Source: Pseudomonadota bacterium (GTDB taxonomy: Bacteria > Pseudomonadota > Gammaproteobacteria > Steroidobacterales > GCA-2729495). From it: a stretch of DNA of 38,805 nt. The position numbers and the translations under genes are program-made. Positions 1 through 7,528 of the stretch are shown one piece after another; the first letter of the stretch is position 1; each line of letters begins with the position of its first letter. Under the pieces are notes generated by a model, which worked only from the letters and a program-made list of their open reading frames with translations, was not told the origin of the DNA and searched no databases. Location of the stretch: the NCBI GenBank assembly GCA_963205295.1, contig CAUJIY010000132.1, positions 1-38,805 of the forward strand, in the 5' to 3' direction.

Positions 1-72
1 GCGCGCCCCCCCCCGCCCCCCCGGCGTGGCCGCCCCCCCCCCCCGGGGGCGCCCGGCGGCCGCCGCTCCCAC
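1..72. other. G/C homopolymer-rich window edge
   Basis: Almost every base is G or C, with runs of nine C (6-14), seven C (16-22), twelve C (33-44) and five G (45-49). No reading frame or regulatory motif is visible. Nothing else in the window looks like this. It lies just downstream of argB, where the arginine operon might be expected to continue. The likeliest reading is a low-quality contig end or a polymerase or basecalling artefact at a GC-rich hairpin. A genuine GC-rich intergenic stretch cannot be excluded. Confidence 0.6.
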
Positions 73-100
73 AGGATAATCCGTGGCGCCGCTCCTGCGG

Positions 101-1036
101 TCATGGGCCGGGGGCCTGTTCCTCTTTCGACAGGGTGGCGATGTTCTCGACGACGAGCGTGCCGGTGCCCTCGTTGGTGAAGACCTCAAGCAGCAGGCTG
201 TCGGGGACCTTGTACGAGATCACGTGCACGCGCGACACTCCGCCGCGGATCGCCGCCTCGATGGCGCGTGCCTTCGGCAGCATGCCGTCGGCGAGTGCGC
301 CCGCCTGCTCGAGCTTCTTCAGGCCCGCAAGGTCGACATAGGAAATGAGCGACGCCGGGTTGCTGCGGTCCTCGAGAATGCCGGGTGCACCGGTGGTGAG
401 CACCATCTTCGCGGCGCCGAGGGCGGAGGCGAGCGCGGCGGCAACCGTGTCGGCATTGATGTTGAGGAGCGTACCGCCGGCGTCGGCCGAGAGCGGGCTG
501 ACCACCGGCAGCAGGCCGTTCTCGAGCTGCGTGGTGAGCACACTGGTGTCGACGCTCTCGATGTCGCCGACGAAGCCGTAATCGACCGGTGCGGCCTGCC
601 CGGCGACGCGCACCGGGGCGCGCTTGCGGGCGCGGATCAGGCCGGCGTCGACCCCGCTCACGCCGATCGCCGGCAATTCGAGCTGCCGGCAGGCGGCGAC
701 AATCTGGGTGTTGATCTGGCCGTTGAGCACCATGGTCGCCACCTCGAGCGTGCGCTCGTCGGTGACGCGCCGGCCCTCGACCATGCGCGTCTCGACGCCG
801 AGCGATTCGGCGAGCCTGGTGTTCTGCGGCCCGCCGCCGTGCACCAGCACGGTGCGGATGCCGACCTGGTGCAGGATCGCCACCTGCTCGATCAGCGCGC
901 GCGTGCTCGCCGGGTCGGCGAACACCTCGCCGCCGGCCTTGATGACGAAGGTCTTGCGCCGGTACAGGCGCACGTAGGGCGCCGCGTGGCGCAGGGCGCC
1001 GACGACGATGTCGCGGTTGGAAGGATTCTGCAGCAT
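101..1036 (-). CDS. argB: acylglutamate kinase (ArgB), kinase domain only
   Basis: Cytoplasmic amino-acid kinase that phosphorylates the gamma-carboxylate of N-acetyl- (or N-acyl-) glutamate, the second step of arginine synthesis. About 311 residues, close to the usual 280-300. Visible motifs are the N-terminal phosphate loop VIKAGGEVF, VLVHGGGPQ, and the nucleotide-binding stretch NINADTVAAALASALGA. The annotated start is the internal ATG at 1036, because GGGAG lies about ten bases upstream and the longer frame would run into argF'. Only 5 bp separate it from the argF' stop, so it is the last visible gene of the operon. Xanthomonas-type ArgB proteins carry a fused GNAT (N-acetylglutamate synthase) domain; here the protein ends after the kinase, so the synthase must be supplied elsewhere. 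N-succinylglutamate is an alternative substrate if the neighbouring transcarbamylase is a succinylornithine enzyme. Confidence 0.9.
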   Translation of the reverse strand: MLQNPSNRDIVVGALRHAAPYVRLYRRKTFVIKAGGEVFADPASTRALIEQVAILHQVGIRTVLVHGGGPQNTRLAESLGVETRMVEGRRVTDERTLEVATMVLNGQINTQIVAACRQLELPAIGVSGVDAGLIRARKRAPVRVAGQAAPVDYGFVGDIESVDTSVLTTQLENGLLPVVSPLSADAGGTLLNINADTVAAALASALGAAKMVLTTGAPGILEDRSNPASLISYVDLAGLKKLEQAGALADGMLPKARAIEAAIRGGVSRVHVISYKVPDSLLLEVFTNEGTGTLVVENIATLSKEEQAPGP

Positions 1037-1041
1037 GGTAT

Positions 1042-2055
1042 TCAGGCTCCCGGTCCCATCATCTGGTAGAGCACGGCCATCTGGCCCCACATGCGGTTCT
1101 CGGCCTCGTGGATTACGACGCTGCGCGGTCCGTCAAGCACGCGGTCGGTCACGGCCACGCCGCGGCGCACCGGCAGGCAGTGCATGAAGCGGCAGTCGGG
1201 CCGCGTGGTGGCGAACCACGGGTCGTCGACGCGCCAGTCCTGCAGCTCCTCGCGCAGCTTCGCGTCGGCGACGCGGTCGCCGTAGTGGCGCGTCGAGGAC
1301 CACTCCTTGGCGTAGATCACGTGCGCGCCCTCGAGCGCCTCGCGCCGGTCGCTGGTCTCGCGCACCGAGCCGCCGGAGAGCGTGGCCGCCTGGCGCGCCT
1401 TGTCCATGACCGCCGGTGGCAGCTCGAAGCCCGCGGGGCGCACCACCGTGACGTCCATGCCGCGCATGGCCGCCATGTGCAGCGTCGCCGAGGGCACGGC
1501 GAGCGGCAGCGCCTTCGGGTGCCACGCCCAGGAGAGCACGAACTTGCCGCCGCGGCGCGGAATGGCCAGCTCGTCCATGGTCTTCCAGTCGGCGAGGCTC
1601 TGGCAGGGGTGCTGGATCGCCGACTCCATGTTTATGAGCGGCTTTTTCACCAGCGCGCGCATGGCGTTGTATTCCTTGTCCGCCAGGTCGTCGGCGAGGC
1701 TCGAGCGATTGGCGAACACGCGGATGCCGACTGCATCGCCGTAGGAGGCGATCACGGGTACACCCTCGCGCATGTGTTCGGCGGCCGCCCCGTCCATGAC
1801 GATGCCCGAACGCGTCTCCAGGCCGTGGATCGACATCTCCGGCGAGATCACGAAGGAGCCGCCGCCGAGGCGCACCATGGCCGCCTGGAACGAGGACAGC
1901 GTGCGCAGCGACGGCGACAGGAACAGCAGTGCCAGCACCTTGCCGGCGAGCGCCTGGGGCTCCGGCTGGCGCTGCAGGCGCGTGGCGAGCGCGAGCAGTG
2001 CCTCCACGTCCGCGATGCGGAAGTCGGCGAGATCGTTGAATTCCTTCAGAGCCAT
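1042..2055 (-). CDS. argF': N-acyl-ornithine carbamoyltransferase (acetyl- or succinylornithine)
   Basis: Transfers the carbamoyl group to an N-acylated ornithine, so arginine is probably made through an acyl-citrulline rather than free citrulline. 337 residues, the family's usual size. Motifs: the carbamoyl-phosphate loop SPSLRTLSSF (equivalent of SxRT), NMESAIQHPCQSLAD (HPCQ) and FMHCLPVRRGVAVTD (HCLP). The stretches EHMREGVPVI, LSWAWHPKALPLAVP and MHCLPVRRG resemble what I recall of Bacteroides succinylornithine and Xanthomonas acetylornithine transcarbamylases more than ordinary ArgF. Aligned from memory, the Xanthomonas specificity residue Glu92 (Pro in the succinyl enzyme) is Ala here (DGAAAEH), so substrate choice cannot be read directly. 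The start at 2055 has a strong AGGAAGGAAAGG ribosome site; an upstream in-frame Met is less likely. It lies between argD and argB in the operon. Confidence 0.85.
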   Translation of the reverse strand: MALKEFNDLADFRIADVEALLALATRLQRQPEPQALAGKVLALLFLSPSLRTLSSFQAAMVRLGGGSFVISPEMSIHGLETRSGIVMDGAAAEHMREGVPVIASYGDAVGIRVFANRSSLADDLADKEYNAMRALVKKPLINMESAIQHPCQSLADWKTMDELAIPRRGGKFVLSWAWHPKALPLAVPSATLHMAAMRGMDVTVVRPAGFELPPAVMDKARQAATLSGGSVRETSDRREALEGAHVIYAKEWSSTRHYGDRVADAKLREELQDWRVDDPWFATTRPDCRFMHCLPVRRGVAVTDRVLDGPRSVVIHEAENRMWGQMAVLYQMMGPGA

Positions 2056-2108
2056 GTCCCTTTCCTTCCTCGGTTCCTGCGGTGGCGCCGGTCGGTCCGG
2101 CGGAGCGT

Positions 2109-3272
2109 TCAACGGATGTCGGCGAGCGCGTCGAGCAGCGCGTGTACGTGGCGCCGCTCGAGCACCAGCGGCGGCAGCAGGCGCATCACCTGCGGGTCGG
2201 CGCTGGTGCCGACCAGGATGTCGCGCTTCAGCAGTTCCTGCAGCATCTCGCGGGCCGGCCGGCGGCAGCGCAGGCCGAGCAGGAAGCCCTTGCCCTGCAC
2301 GGCCTCGACCGGGCCGAGCGGCATGGCGGCGATGATCTCCTGCGACAGCGTGCGCACGTTGTCGATCAGACGGTCGCGCTGGATGACCTCGATCACGGTC
2401 GCCATGAGCGCGCTGGCGAGCGGCCCGCCGCCGAAGGTCGTGCCGAGGTCGCCGTGTTTAAGGTTCGCGGCGACCCGGTCGGTGACCAGCAGCGCGCTGC
2501 AGGGGAAGCCGGCGCCGAGCGCCTTGGCGACGGTGAGCATGTCCGGGCGCACGCCGGCGAGCTCGATGGCGAAGGGCGCGCCGCAGCGGCCCATGCCGGT
2601 CTGGATTTCGTCGGCGATGAGCAGGGCGCCGTGGCGCTCGCAGGCGGTGGCGAGCGCCTGCACGAACGCCGGCTCGAGATCGAAGGCGCCGGCCTGGCCC
2701 TGCACCGGCTCGAAGATCACGCCGGCGACCGTCTCGTCGATCAGGCGACTGGCCGCGGCCACGTCGTTGCGCGGGATGAAGCCAACGTCGAACGGCGTGC
2801 GCGGGAATCCGTACCACTTGCCGACTGCCGACCAGGTGACTGCGGCGGCGGCGGCCGTGCGGCCGTGGAAGCCATGCTCGATGGCGAGTATCCGGCCGCG
2901 TCCGGTCACGCGGCAGGCGAGGCGCAGGGCGTTCTCGTTGGCCTCCGCGCCACTGTTGCCGAAGAACACCTGGTCGAGGCCGGCCGGCGCGAACTCCACC
3001 AGCCGGCGCGCGGCTTCCTCGCGCACCTCGAGTGCCACGGCGTTGCTCTGGAAGAAGAGCTTGCGGCCCTGGGTCTCGAGCGCGCGGACCACGTCCGGGT
3101 GTCCGTAGCCGAGGCCGGCGACGGCGTGCCCGCCGTAGAGGTCGATGATGCGCCGCCCGCCGCCGAGCAGGTAAACGCCTTCGGCCGCCTCGGGCCGGAA
3201 CGGCAGGTAGGGATAGACGTCGAGCAGGCGGCTCGCGGGCGGCAGGCCGGCGGTGGCGGTGGTTGCGTTCAT
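2109..3272 (-). CDS. argD: acyl-ornithine aminotransferase (ArgD type, class III PLP)
   Basis: PLP-dependent class III aminotransferase, 387 residues, predicted to convert N-acyl-glutamate semialdehyde to N-acyl-ornithine with glutamate as donor. Visible signatures: the N-terminal substrate region DLYGGHAVAGLGYGHPDVV, the PLP-phosphate motif FFGNSGAEANENAL, the GFHGRT segment, IADEIQTGMGR (the Asp that pairs with the pyridine nitrogen) and the Schiff-base lysine in LTVAKALGAGFP. It starts 8 bp after the argC stop and is followed 53 bp later by argF'. Operon position fits ArgD rather than ornithine or GABA aminotransferase. In organisms of this type the same enzyme may also serve lysine synthesis, but nothing here shows that. 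Confidence 0.92.
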   Translation of the reverse strand: MNATTATAGLPPASRLLDVYPYLPFRPEAAEGVYLLGGGRRIIDLYGGHAVAGLGYGHPDVVRALETQGRKLFFQSNAVALEVREEAARRLVEFAPAGLDQVFFGNSGAEANENALRLACRVTGRGRILAIEHGFHGRTAAAAAVTWSAVGKWYGFPRTPFDVGFIPRNDVAAASRLIDETVAGVIFEPVQGQAGAFDLEPAFVQALATACERHGALLIADEIQTGMGRCGAPFAIELAGVRPDMLTVAKALGAGFPCSALLVTDRVAANLKHGDLGTTFGGGPLASALMATVIEVIQRDRLIDNVRTLSQEIIAAMPLGPVEAVQGKGFLLGLRCRRPAREMLQELLKRDILVGTSADPQVMRLLPPLVLERRHVHALLDALADIR

Positions 3273-3280
3273 GACATCCC

Positions 3281-4351
3281 TCAGGCCCAGCCCATGGCCG
3301 GGGTGGTCAGGCCCGCGTGCTCGGCGAAGCCGAGCTTGCGGTTCAGCCACTGGATGGCGCCGCCGGCGGCGCCCTTGACGAGGTTGTCCTCCACCACCAT
3401 CACGGCGACGCTGCCGGCGTCCACGGTGACGCCGATCTGGGCGTGGTTGCTGCCGACGATGTCCTTCACCCGCGGCATGCCATCGACGACGCTGACGAAC
3501 CCGGCGCCGGCGTAGAACCCGCGCAGCGCCTCGCGCAGGGCATCGGCACCGAGCGGCCGCTGCAGGGTCGCCTGCACGGTCATGTGGATGCCGCGCGCGA
3601 ACGGGCCGGAATGCGGTACGAAATGTAGCTGCGGGCGCGTGCCGGTGAGCTGCTCGCAGATGGCGGCGACTTCCGGGGCGTGACGGTGGGCGAGTGGCTG
3701 GTAGGCGAACAGGTTCGCATGCCGCTCCGGATGATGCGTGGTGGCGATCGGCGAGCGGCCGGCGCCGGTGCTGCCGGTGACGCCGGCGGCGAAGAGGTCC
3801 GGTCCGGCGAGGCCGAGCTTCAGCAGCGGCACTGCCGCGAGCAGCATCGCGGTGGCGAAGCATCCCGGGTGCGCGATGTGCGCCCTGTCGGTCGTGGGCA
3901 GGTGCTCGGGCACGGCGCAGGCGAACTCGCCGAGCAGGTGTGGTGCGCCGTGCGGGTGCTTGTACACGGCCTCGTAGGCGCCGGCGCTGGCGAAGCGGAA
4001 GTCCGCCGAGGCATCGACCACGGTGAGTGCCGTGCCGCGCTCGCGTGCCCAGGCGATGAAGCCGGCGAGCAGCGCGGCGCTCGCGCCGTGCGGGGCGGCG
4101 GAGAGCAGCGCGAGCCGGCCGGGGCCGAAGTGCCCGAGGACCTGCTCGCGTGCCTGGAACTTCAGGTCGCCGACGCTGGCGCGCAGGTGCGGGAAAGCGC
4201 CGACGATGGGCGCCCCGGCCTGGCTTTCCGACATGACACCGGCGAGCGCGAGCTGCGGATGACCGAGCACCAGGCGCAGGAACTCCCCGGCAACGTAGCC
4301 GCTGCCGCCGAGGATGATGGTGGGCACGGCTGCCGTGGTCGCGGCGCTCAT
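3281..4351 (-). CDS. argC: N-acyl-gamma-glutamyl-phosphate reductase
   Basis: NADPH-dependent reductase making N-acyl-glutamate semialdehyde from the ArgB product. 356 residues. The N-terminal Rossmann motif IILGGSGYVAGEFLRL is near residues 11-26. The catalytic cysteine sits in the hallmark AHPGCFATAMLL, and a GSTGAGRS loop and the late HVQ-equivalent segment HFVPHSGPFARGIH are also visible. The ATG at 4351 overlaps the stop of the preceding P-loop gene in an ATGA arrangement (4348-4351), so the two are probably translationally coupled. It is followed 8 bp later by argD. Length and motifs agree with a functional enzyme. Confidence 0.94.
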   Translation of the reverse strand: MSAATTAAVPTIILGGSGYVAGEFLRLVLGHPQLALAGVMSESQAGAPIVGAFPHLRASVGDLKFQAREQVLGHFGPGRLALLSAAPHGASAALLAGFIAWARERGTALTVVDASADFRFASAGAYEAVYKHPHGAPHLLGEFACAVPEHLPTTDRAHIAHPGCFATAMLLAAVPLLKLGLAGPDLFAAGVTGSTGAGRSPIATTHHPERHANLFAYQPLAHRHAPEVAAICEQLTGTRPQLHFVPHSGPFARGIHMTVQATLQRPLGADALREALRGFYAGAGFVSVVDGMPRVKDIVGSNHAQIGVTVDAGSVAVMVVEDNLVKGAAGGAIQWLNRKLGFAEHAGLTTPAMGWA

Positions 4352-5406
4352 GCGTTCACCTGGAAGCCGAGGCCACGGGCCACGGCATTGCCGAGTTCGG
4401 CGGCGTCGGTGATCGCGTTGATCGCCGCCACGCCGGTGCGCGCGCGGATGATGTCGCGACCCACCTGGTTGTCGGTGGACGGGCCGGTGACCACCTGCGG
4501 ATCGATGTCGAACTCCCGGCGCAACAGTTCGATGCCACCCCAGGCCGCGACCGGGTCGTTGGCCGAGAGCACCACGCAGCTGAGCGCGGCGCGGATGTCG
4601 GCCTCGCGCAGGATCGCCTCCACCCCGTAGGCGCCGAGGATGCCGTCGCCGAGCTCGAACACGATCACGTCGGGTCGGTTGGCCGCGAGCCGCGTGAGCA
4701 TGGTGCGGGTCACGGCGGGGCCGGTCTTCGCCGTCGTGCAGACCACGCCGAAGTCCGTGAAGATCATGGTCTTGCGTGCGCCGGCGTCCTCCATGGCCAG
4801 GATGTCCCGGCGCAGCGCCACGCCGGTCGACTTGAAGGCGTCGACGGTGTAGCCGAGGTGGCGAAGGCGGCTGACGATGGCGCAGGCCGCGGCGGTCTTG
4901 CCGGCGTTCATGCAGGTGCCGGCCAGCGCCACCACGGGCACGCCGCGGGTGTCGAGCGGGGCGCTGTAGTCGAGCTTTTCGGCACCGGCGCGCGCCGGCA
5001 CGCCGATGCGCTCGCCGAGGTAGGGGAAGTCGAGCACGGTGCCGAGCACGCGCGCGTCGAACGGCTGGCCGAAGCTCGCGTTGATCGAGTCGCAGACGCC
5101 GATTACACCGCCCATGTTCAGGACCTGCAGCACGTCGCCCGGGACGACCTTCTCCGGCAGGTGGCCGGAGTAGCCGAACAACGCCTTGCGGTGGCCGAGC
5201 GCGCCGACGATGACGTCGCCGCGCTTGACCTGCGCCTGCCGGCCGCTGGTCAGCTCGAGCGTGTTGTACGTGCCCTTGTTGTTGAGGATCTCCACCGCGA
5301 TCAGCACCCCTTCCTCGCAGGGGATGTCTGCGCCGACGCGCAGCTCGCGCGACAGCTGCGCGTGCTGGGCCACGGAGCCGATCTTGTCGGCGATGACGGT
5401 TTTCAC
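4348..5406 (-). CDS. P-loop protein of unknown function in the arginine operon (DUF1611/dethiobiotin-synthetase-like C-terminal half)
   Basis: 352 residues. The N-terminal part (about 1-150) is beta-rich, with many Gly and Val, and I cannot assign it to a family. The C-terminal part (about 155-345) is a P-loop nucleotide-binding fold: GTCMNAGKT at 163-171, a conserved-looking AFKSTGVALRRD, then DVIVFELGDGILG in the position of a Walker B-like strand. This resembles dethiobiotin synthetase, MobB and DUF1611 proteins. DUF1611 includes, as I recall, the D-glutamate N-acetyltransferase DgcN of marine bacteria. The GTG start at 5406 overlaps the argG stop (GTGA) and has GGAGG upstream, and its own stop overlaps argC, so it is made in step with arginine enzymes. 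The operon lacks any recognisable N-acylglutamate synthase, so a glutamate N-acyltransferase role is a reasonable hypothesis, not a demonstrated one. Family membership is tentative. Confidence 0.75.
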   Translation of the reverse strand: MKTVIADKIGSVAQHAQLSRELRVGADIPCEEGVLIAVEILNNKGTYNTLELTSGRQAQVKRGDVIVGALGHRKALFGYSGHLPEKVVPGDVLQVLNMGGVIGVCDSINASFGQPFDARVLGTVLDFPYLGERIGVPARAGAEKLDYSAPLDTRGVPVVALAGTCMNAGKTAAACAIVSRLRHLGYTVDAFKSTGVALRRDILAMEDAGARKTMIFTDFGVVCTTAKTGPAVTRTMLTRLAANRPDVIVFELGDGILGAYGVEAILREADIRAALSCVVLSANDPVAAWGGIELLRREFDIDPQVVTGPSTDNQVGRDIIRARTGVAAINAITDAAELGNAVARGLGFQVNA

Positions 5407-6629
5407 TTGGCCTTGCCTCCGCCGGCGGCCCGCGTCTGCAGGATGCCGGGCAACGAGAGAATGCGCGAGTAGCCGAGCGCATCCGCCGGAGTCCACTCGC
5501 CGGCCTTCTCGCCGTAGACGCCCTTCGTGGCGGCCATCAGCGAATGCGGCGAGACCACGCCCTCGACGAACAGGTTGCCGGGACGGAAGATCACCCGGAC
5601 CTCGCCGGTGACGCGCTGCTGGGAGGAGGCGAGCAGCGCCTCGATGTCGCGGCACACCGGGTCGAGCTGCTTGCCCTCGTGCACGAAGTCCCCGTACGGC
5701 GCGGCCACCTGGTCCTTGATGCGCTGCTGCAGCCCGGAGAGCGTGAGCTTCTCGAGTTCGCGGTGGGCGACCAGCAGCACCTCGGCGGCCGGCGCTTCGA
5801 AGGCCACCCGGCCCTTGGTGCCGAGCACGGTGTCGCCGACATGGATGCCGCGGCCGATGCCGTAGGGGCCGGCGAGCTTCTCGAGCGCCTCGATCAGCGG
5901 CACCGGGTCCATCGCCTTGCCGTCGAGCGCAGTCGGCACGCCCTGGGTGAAGCCGATGGTGTGGCGCGCAGCGGGCAGGTTTTTCTCGAACGCGTTGGCC
6001 GAGAGCACCCAGGCGCTCTCCGGGATCGACTCCTTCGAGTCGAGCGTTTCGCGCCCGCCGATGGTGACGCCCCACAGGCCGCGGTTGATCGAGTACGAGG
6101 AACCGCGCACCGGCACCGGGAAGCCGCGCTCCTCGAGGTACTGCTGCTGCTCGGTGCGTACGAAGGCCTGGTCGCGCACCGGGGCGAGCACCTCGAGGCC
6201 GGGGGCGATGGTGCGCAGCGCGACCTCGAAGCGCACCTGGTCGTTGCCGGCAGCGGTGCAGCCATGGGCAACCGTGCTGCTGCCGCGCTCGCGGGCGAGT
6301 TCGGCGAGCAGCGTCGCCTGGATGCCGCGCTCGGCGCCGACGCACAGCGGGTAGAGGTGGCCGCGGCGCACGTTGCCGAAGATGAGGTATTTCAGCACGC
6401 GCTCGAAGAACACCGGCCGCGCCTCGACCAGCACGTGCTCGACCGCGCCGAGGGCGCGCGAGCGCTGCTCGAGGTCGCGGGCCGCCTGCGCGTCGATGCC
6501 GCCGGTGTCGATGGTCACGGTGACGACCGGGCGGCCGTAGTGCTCCTTCATCCACGGCACGCAGAACGAGGTGTCGAGCCCCCCGGAGAAGCCGAGGATG
6601 ATGGGGGAGGTGTTGGCCTGGCTGGTCAT
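5403..6629 (-). CDS. argG: argininosuccinate synthase
   Basis: ATP-dependent ligase joining citrulline and aspartate, about 408 residues. The N-terminal PP-loop IILGFSGGLDTSFCV binds ATP. HGCTAAGNDQVRFEV and SSYSINRGLWGVTIGG are family segments for aspartate and citrulline binding. The wording CVPWMKEHYG and the size fit the shorter ArgG group seen in Bacteroidetes-like arg operons. Two ATGs are possible, at 6635 and 6629. AAGGA lies 3 bases from the first but 9 from the second, so 6629 is preferred. Its stop overlaps the GTG of the P-loop gene. In an acyl-citrulline pathway the acyl group would have to be removed before this step; no deacylase (argE') is in the window. Confidence 0.95.
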   Translation of the reverse strand: MTSQANTSPIILGFSGGLDTSFCVPWMKEHYGRPVVTVTIDTGGIDAQAARDLEQRSRALGAVEHVLVEARPVFFERVLKYLIFGNVRRGHLYPLCVGAERGIQATLLAELARERGSSTVAHGCTAAGNDQVRFEVALRTIAPGLEVLAPVRDQAFVRTEQQQYLEERGFPVPVRGSSYSINRGLWGVTIGGRETLDSKESIPESAWVLSANAFEKNLPAARHTIGFTQGVPTALDGKAMDPVPLIEALEKLAGPYGIGRGIHVGDTVLGTKGRVAFEAPAAEVLLVAHRELEKLTLSGLQQRIKDQVAAPYGDFVHEGKQLDPVCRDIEALLASSQQRVTGEVRVIFRPGNLFVEGVVSPHSLMAATKGVYGEKAGEWTPADALGYSRILSLPGILQTRAAGGGKAK

Positions 6630-6674
6630 GAACATGAGTCCTTCAGCAAGTCGTCAGTCGAACGGGTCGCGCCG

Positions 6675-7139
6675 TCAGCCGCCTTCGCGGTGGAGCAGCG
6701 AGCGCAGCCGCACCAGCAGGCGCCGCTGGTCGCCGCCGCCGCGGGTGGCGACGAAGATCGTGTCGTCGCCAGACACGGTGCCGACGATCTCGGCCCAGCC
6801 GCTGCGGTCGAGGTACAGCGCCACGCGCTGCGCGGCTCCTTCCACGGTCTTCACCACCGTGAGGTTGCCGCCGGCCGTGCGCACGTCGCGCAGCAGCTCT
6901 GCCACCACTGCCGCATCCCGATCGCCCTCCGGGTCCGGCTGTTCGAGCGGCTGGTAGCCGCTGTCGAGTTTGGTGATGCCGAGCTGCTGCAGGTCGCGGC
7001 TCACGCTCGACTGCGTCACCCGGATGCCGCGCTCCTTCAGCAGGCGCACCAGTTCCGACTGGCGCGCCACGCGGCGGCCGCGCAGGATCGCGAGGATCGC
7101 CTTGCGGCGTTTCTCCATCGATTCTGTGTCGACAGGCAT
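6675..7139 (-). CDS. argR: arginine repressor ArgR
   Basis: Arginine-responsive transcription factor of about 154 residues. The N-terminal winged helix-turn-helix reads MEKRRKAILAIL, then VTQSSVSRDLQQLGITKL, which contains the SSVSRDL recognition-helix signature. The C-terminal oligomerisation and arginine-binding domain ends with EIVGTVSGDDTIFVAT, the GTxxGDDT segment that contacts arginine. First gene of the arg operon, 45 bp before argG, directly behind a promoter with an overlapping palindrome, so autoregulation is likely. Start choice is uncertain: ATG 7139 gives the usual length, ATG 7118 would remove seven residues, and neither has a clear Shine-Dalgarno sequence. Confidence 0.92.
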   Translation of the reverse strand: MPVDTESMEKRRKAILAILRGRRVARQSELVRLLKERGIRVTQSSVSRDLQQLGITKLDSGYQPLEQPDPEGDRDAAVVAELLRDVRTAGGNLTVVKTVEGAAQRVALYLDRSGWAEIVGTVSGDDTIFVATRGGGDQRRLLVRLRSLLHREGG

Positions 7140-7169
7140 CGTCAGCGCATGCGCATAACCAAAAATGGA

Positions 7170-7185
7170 TGCGCATATTATGCAT
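7170..7185. promoter_or_regulatory. candidate ArgR operator (ARG box) over the -10 element
   Basis: TGCGCATATTATGCAT contains the 11-bp palindrome GCATATTATGC (7173-7183), AT-rich in the middle as ARG boxes are. Further GCGCAT half-sites follow at 7145-7156, roughly two helical turns away, which fits ArgR hexamers binding paired boxes. The bases differ from the enterobacterial TGAAT-type box, so assignment to ArgR rests on position. Confidence 0.55.
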
Positions 7186-7202
7186 CGGCGGCGAAATGTC
7201 AA
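7175..7202 (-). promoter_or_regulatory. sigma70-like promoter of the arg operon
   Basis: Read on the minus strand, TTGACA (7202-7197) is followed after 16 bp by TAATAT (7180-7175), a near-consensus pair in very GC-rich surroundings. Transcription would begin near 7168, about 30 bases before argR. The -10 element lies inside the palindrome at 7170-7185, so a bound repressor would block polymerase. Confidence 0.75.
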
Positions 7203-7317
7203 GAGTGGCGCTGCGCGGACCCGGCGGGCATCGTCGGACCCGGCCGGCAGCGGGCCGATGGTTCGGACCCAGGGCGTTGCCGCAGGTGGTGCAACCCGCC
7301 GGAGCAAGGGGCAATCA

Positions 7318-7351
7318 CAGTTGGTCAGGCCAGGCAGTTGGTCAGGCCGGG
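7318..7351. repeat. two tandem 17-bp repeats
   Basis: CAGTTGGTCAGGCCAGG (7318-7334) is followed directly by CAGTTGGTCAGGCCGGG (7335-7351), 16 of 17 bases identical. Non-coding and no inverted symmetry is obvious. Could be a remnant of slippage or a tandem protein-binding site; nothing in the sequence decides. Confidence 0.85.
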
Positions 7352-7528
7352 GCCCGGGCCGGCCCGCGTCCGGTACGCCGCGGTGCGCCGTGAGCGGGCG
7401 GCCCAGGCAGGCGCGCCGGCACTCACTGGCAGCGTGACGTAATCCCGGGAACCGCCGCTGCCTGACCCGGTCACACGAGTTGTCTTCGCCCGGGGGCGAA
7501 GGCTGTACTCATGAAGAGGGGAACACAC

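Larger units (their letters stand above)
7140..7528. other. 389-bp intergenic region between argR and the His-rich gene
   Basis: Holds the arg promoter and operator (7170-7202) at its left end. Then follow degenerate repeats of a CGGACCCGGC-type unit near 7215-7270, the 17-bp tandem repeat at 7318-7351, and a GAAGG / GAGGGG ribosome-site region just before 7529. Short open frames here have no family resemblance and no ribosome sites, so no gene is called. Confidence 0.6.

Noticed and set aside
1108-3515. Long plus-strand open frames (to 666 codons) across argF', argD and argC
   Set aside because: They are antisense shadows of the arginine genes. Composition is Arg/Ala/Gly/His-rich without motifs, as expected in very GC-rich DNA where stop codons are rare.
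7165-7437. Short plus-strand frames in the argR upstream region
   Set aside because: They begin inside the promoter/operator, lack ribosome sites and show no family resemblance.
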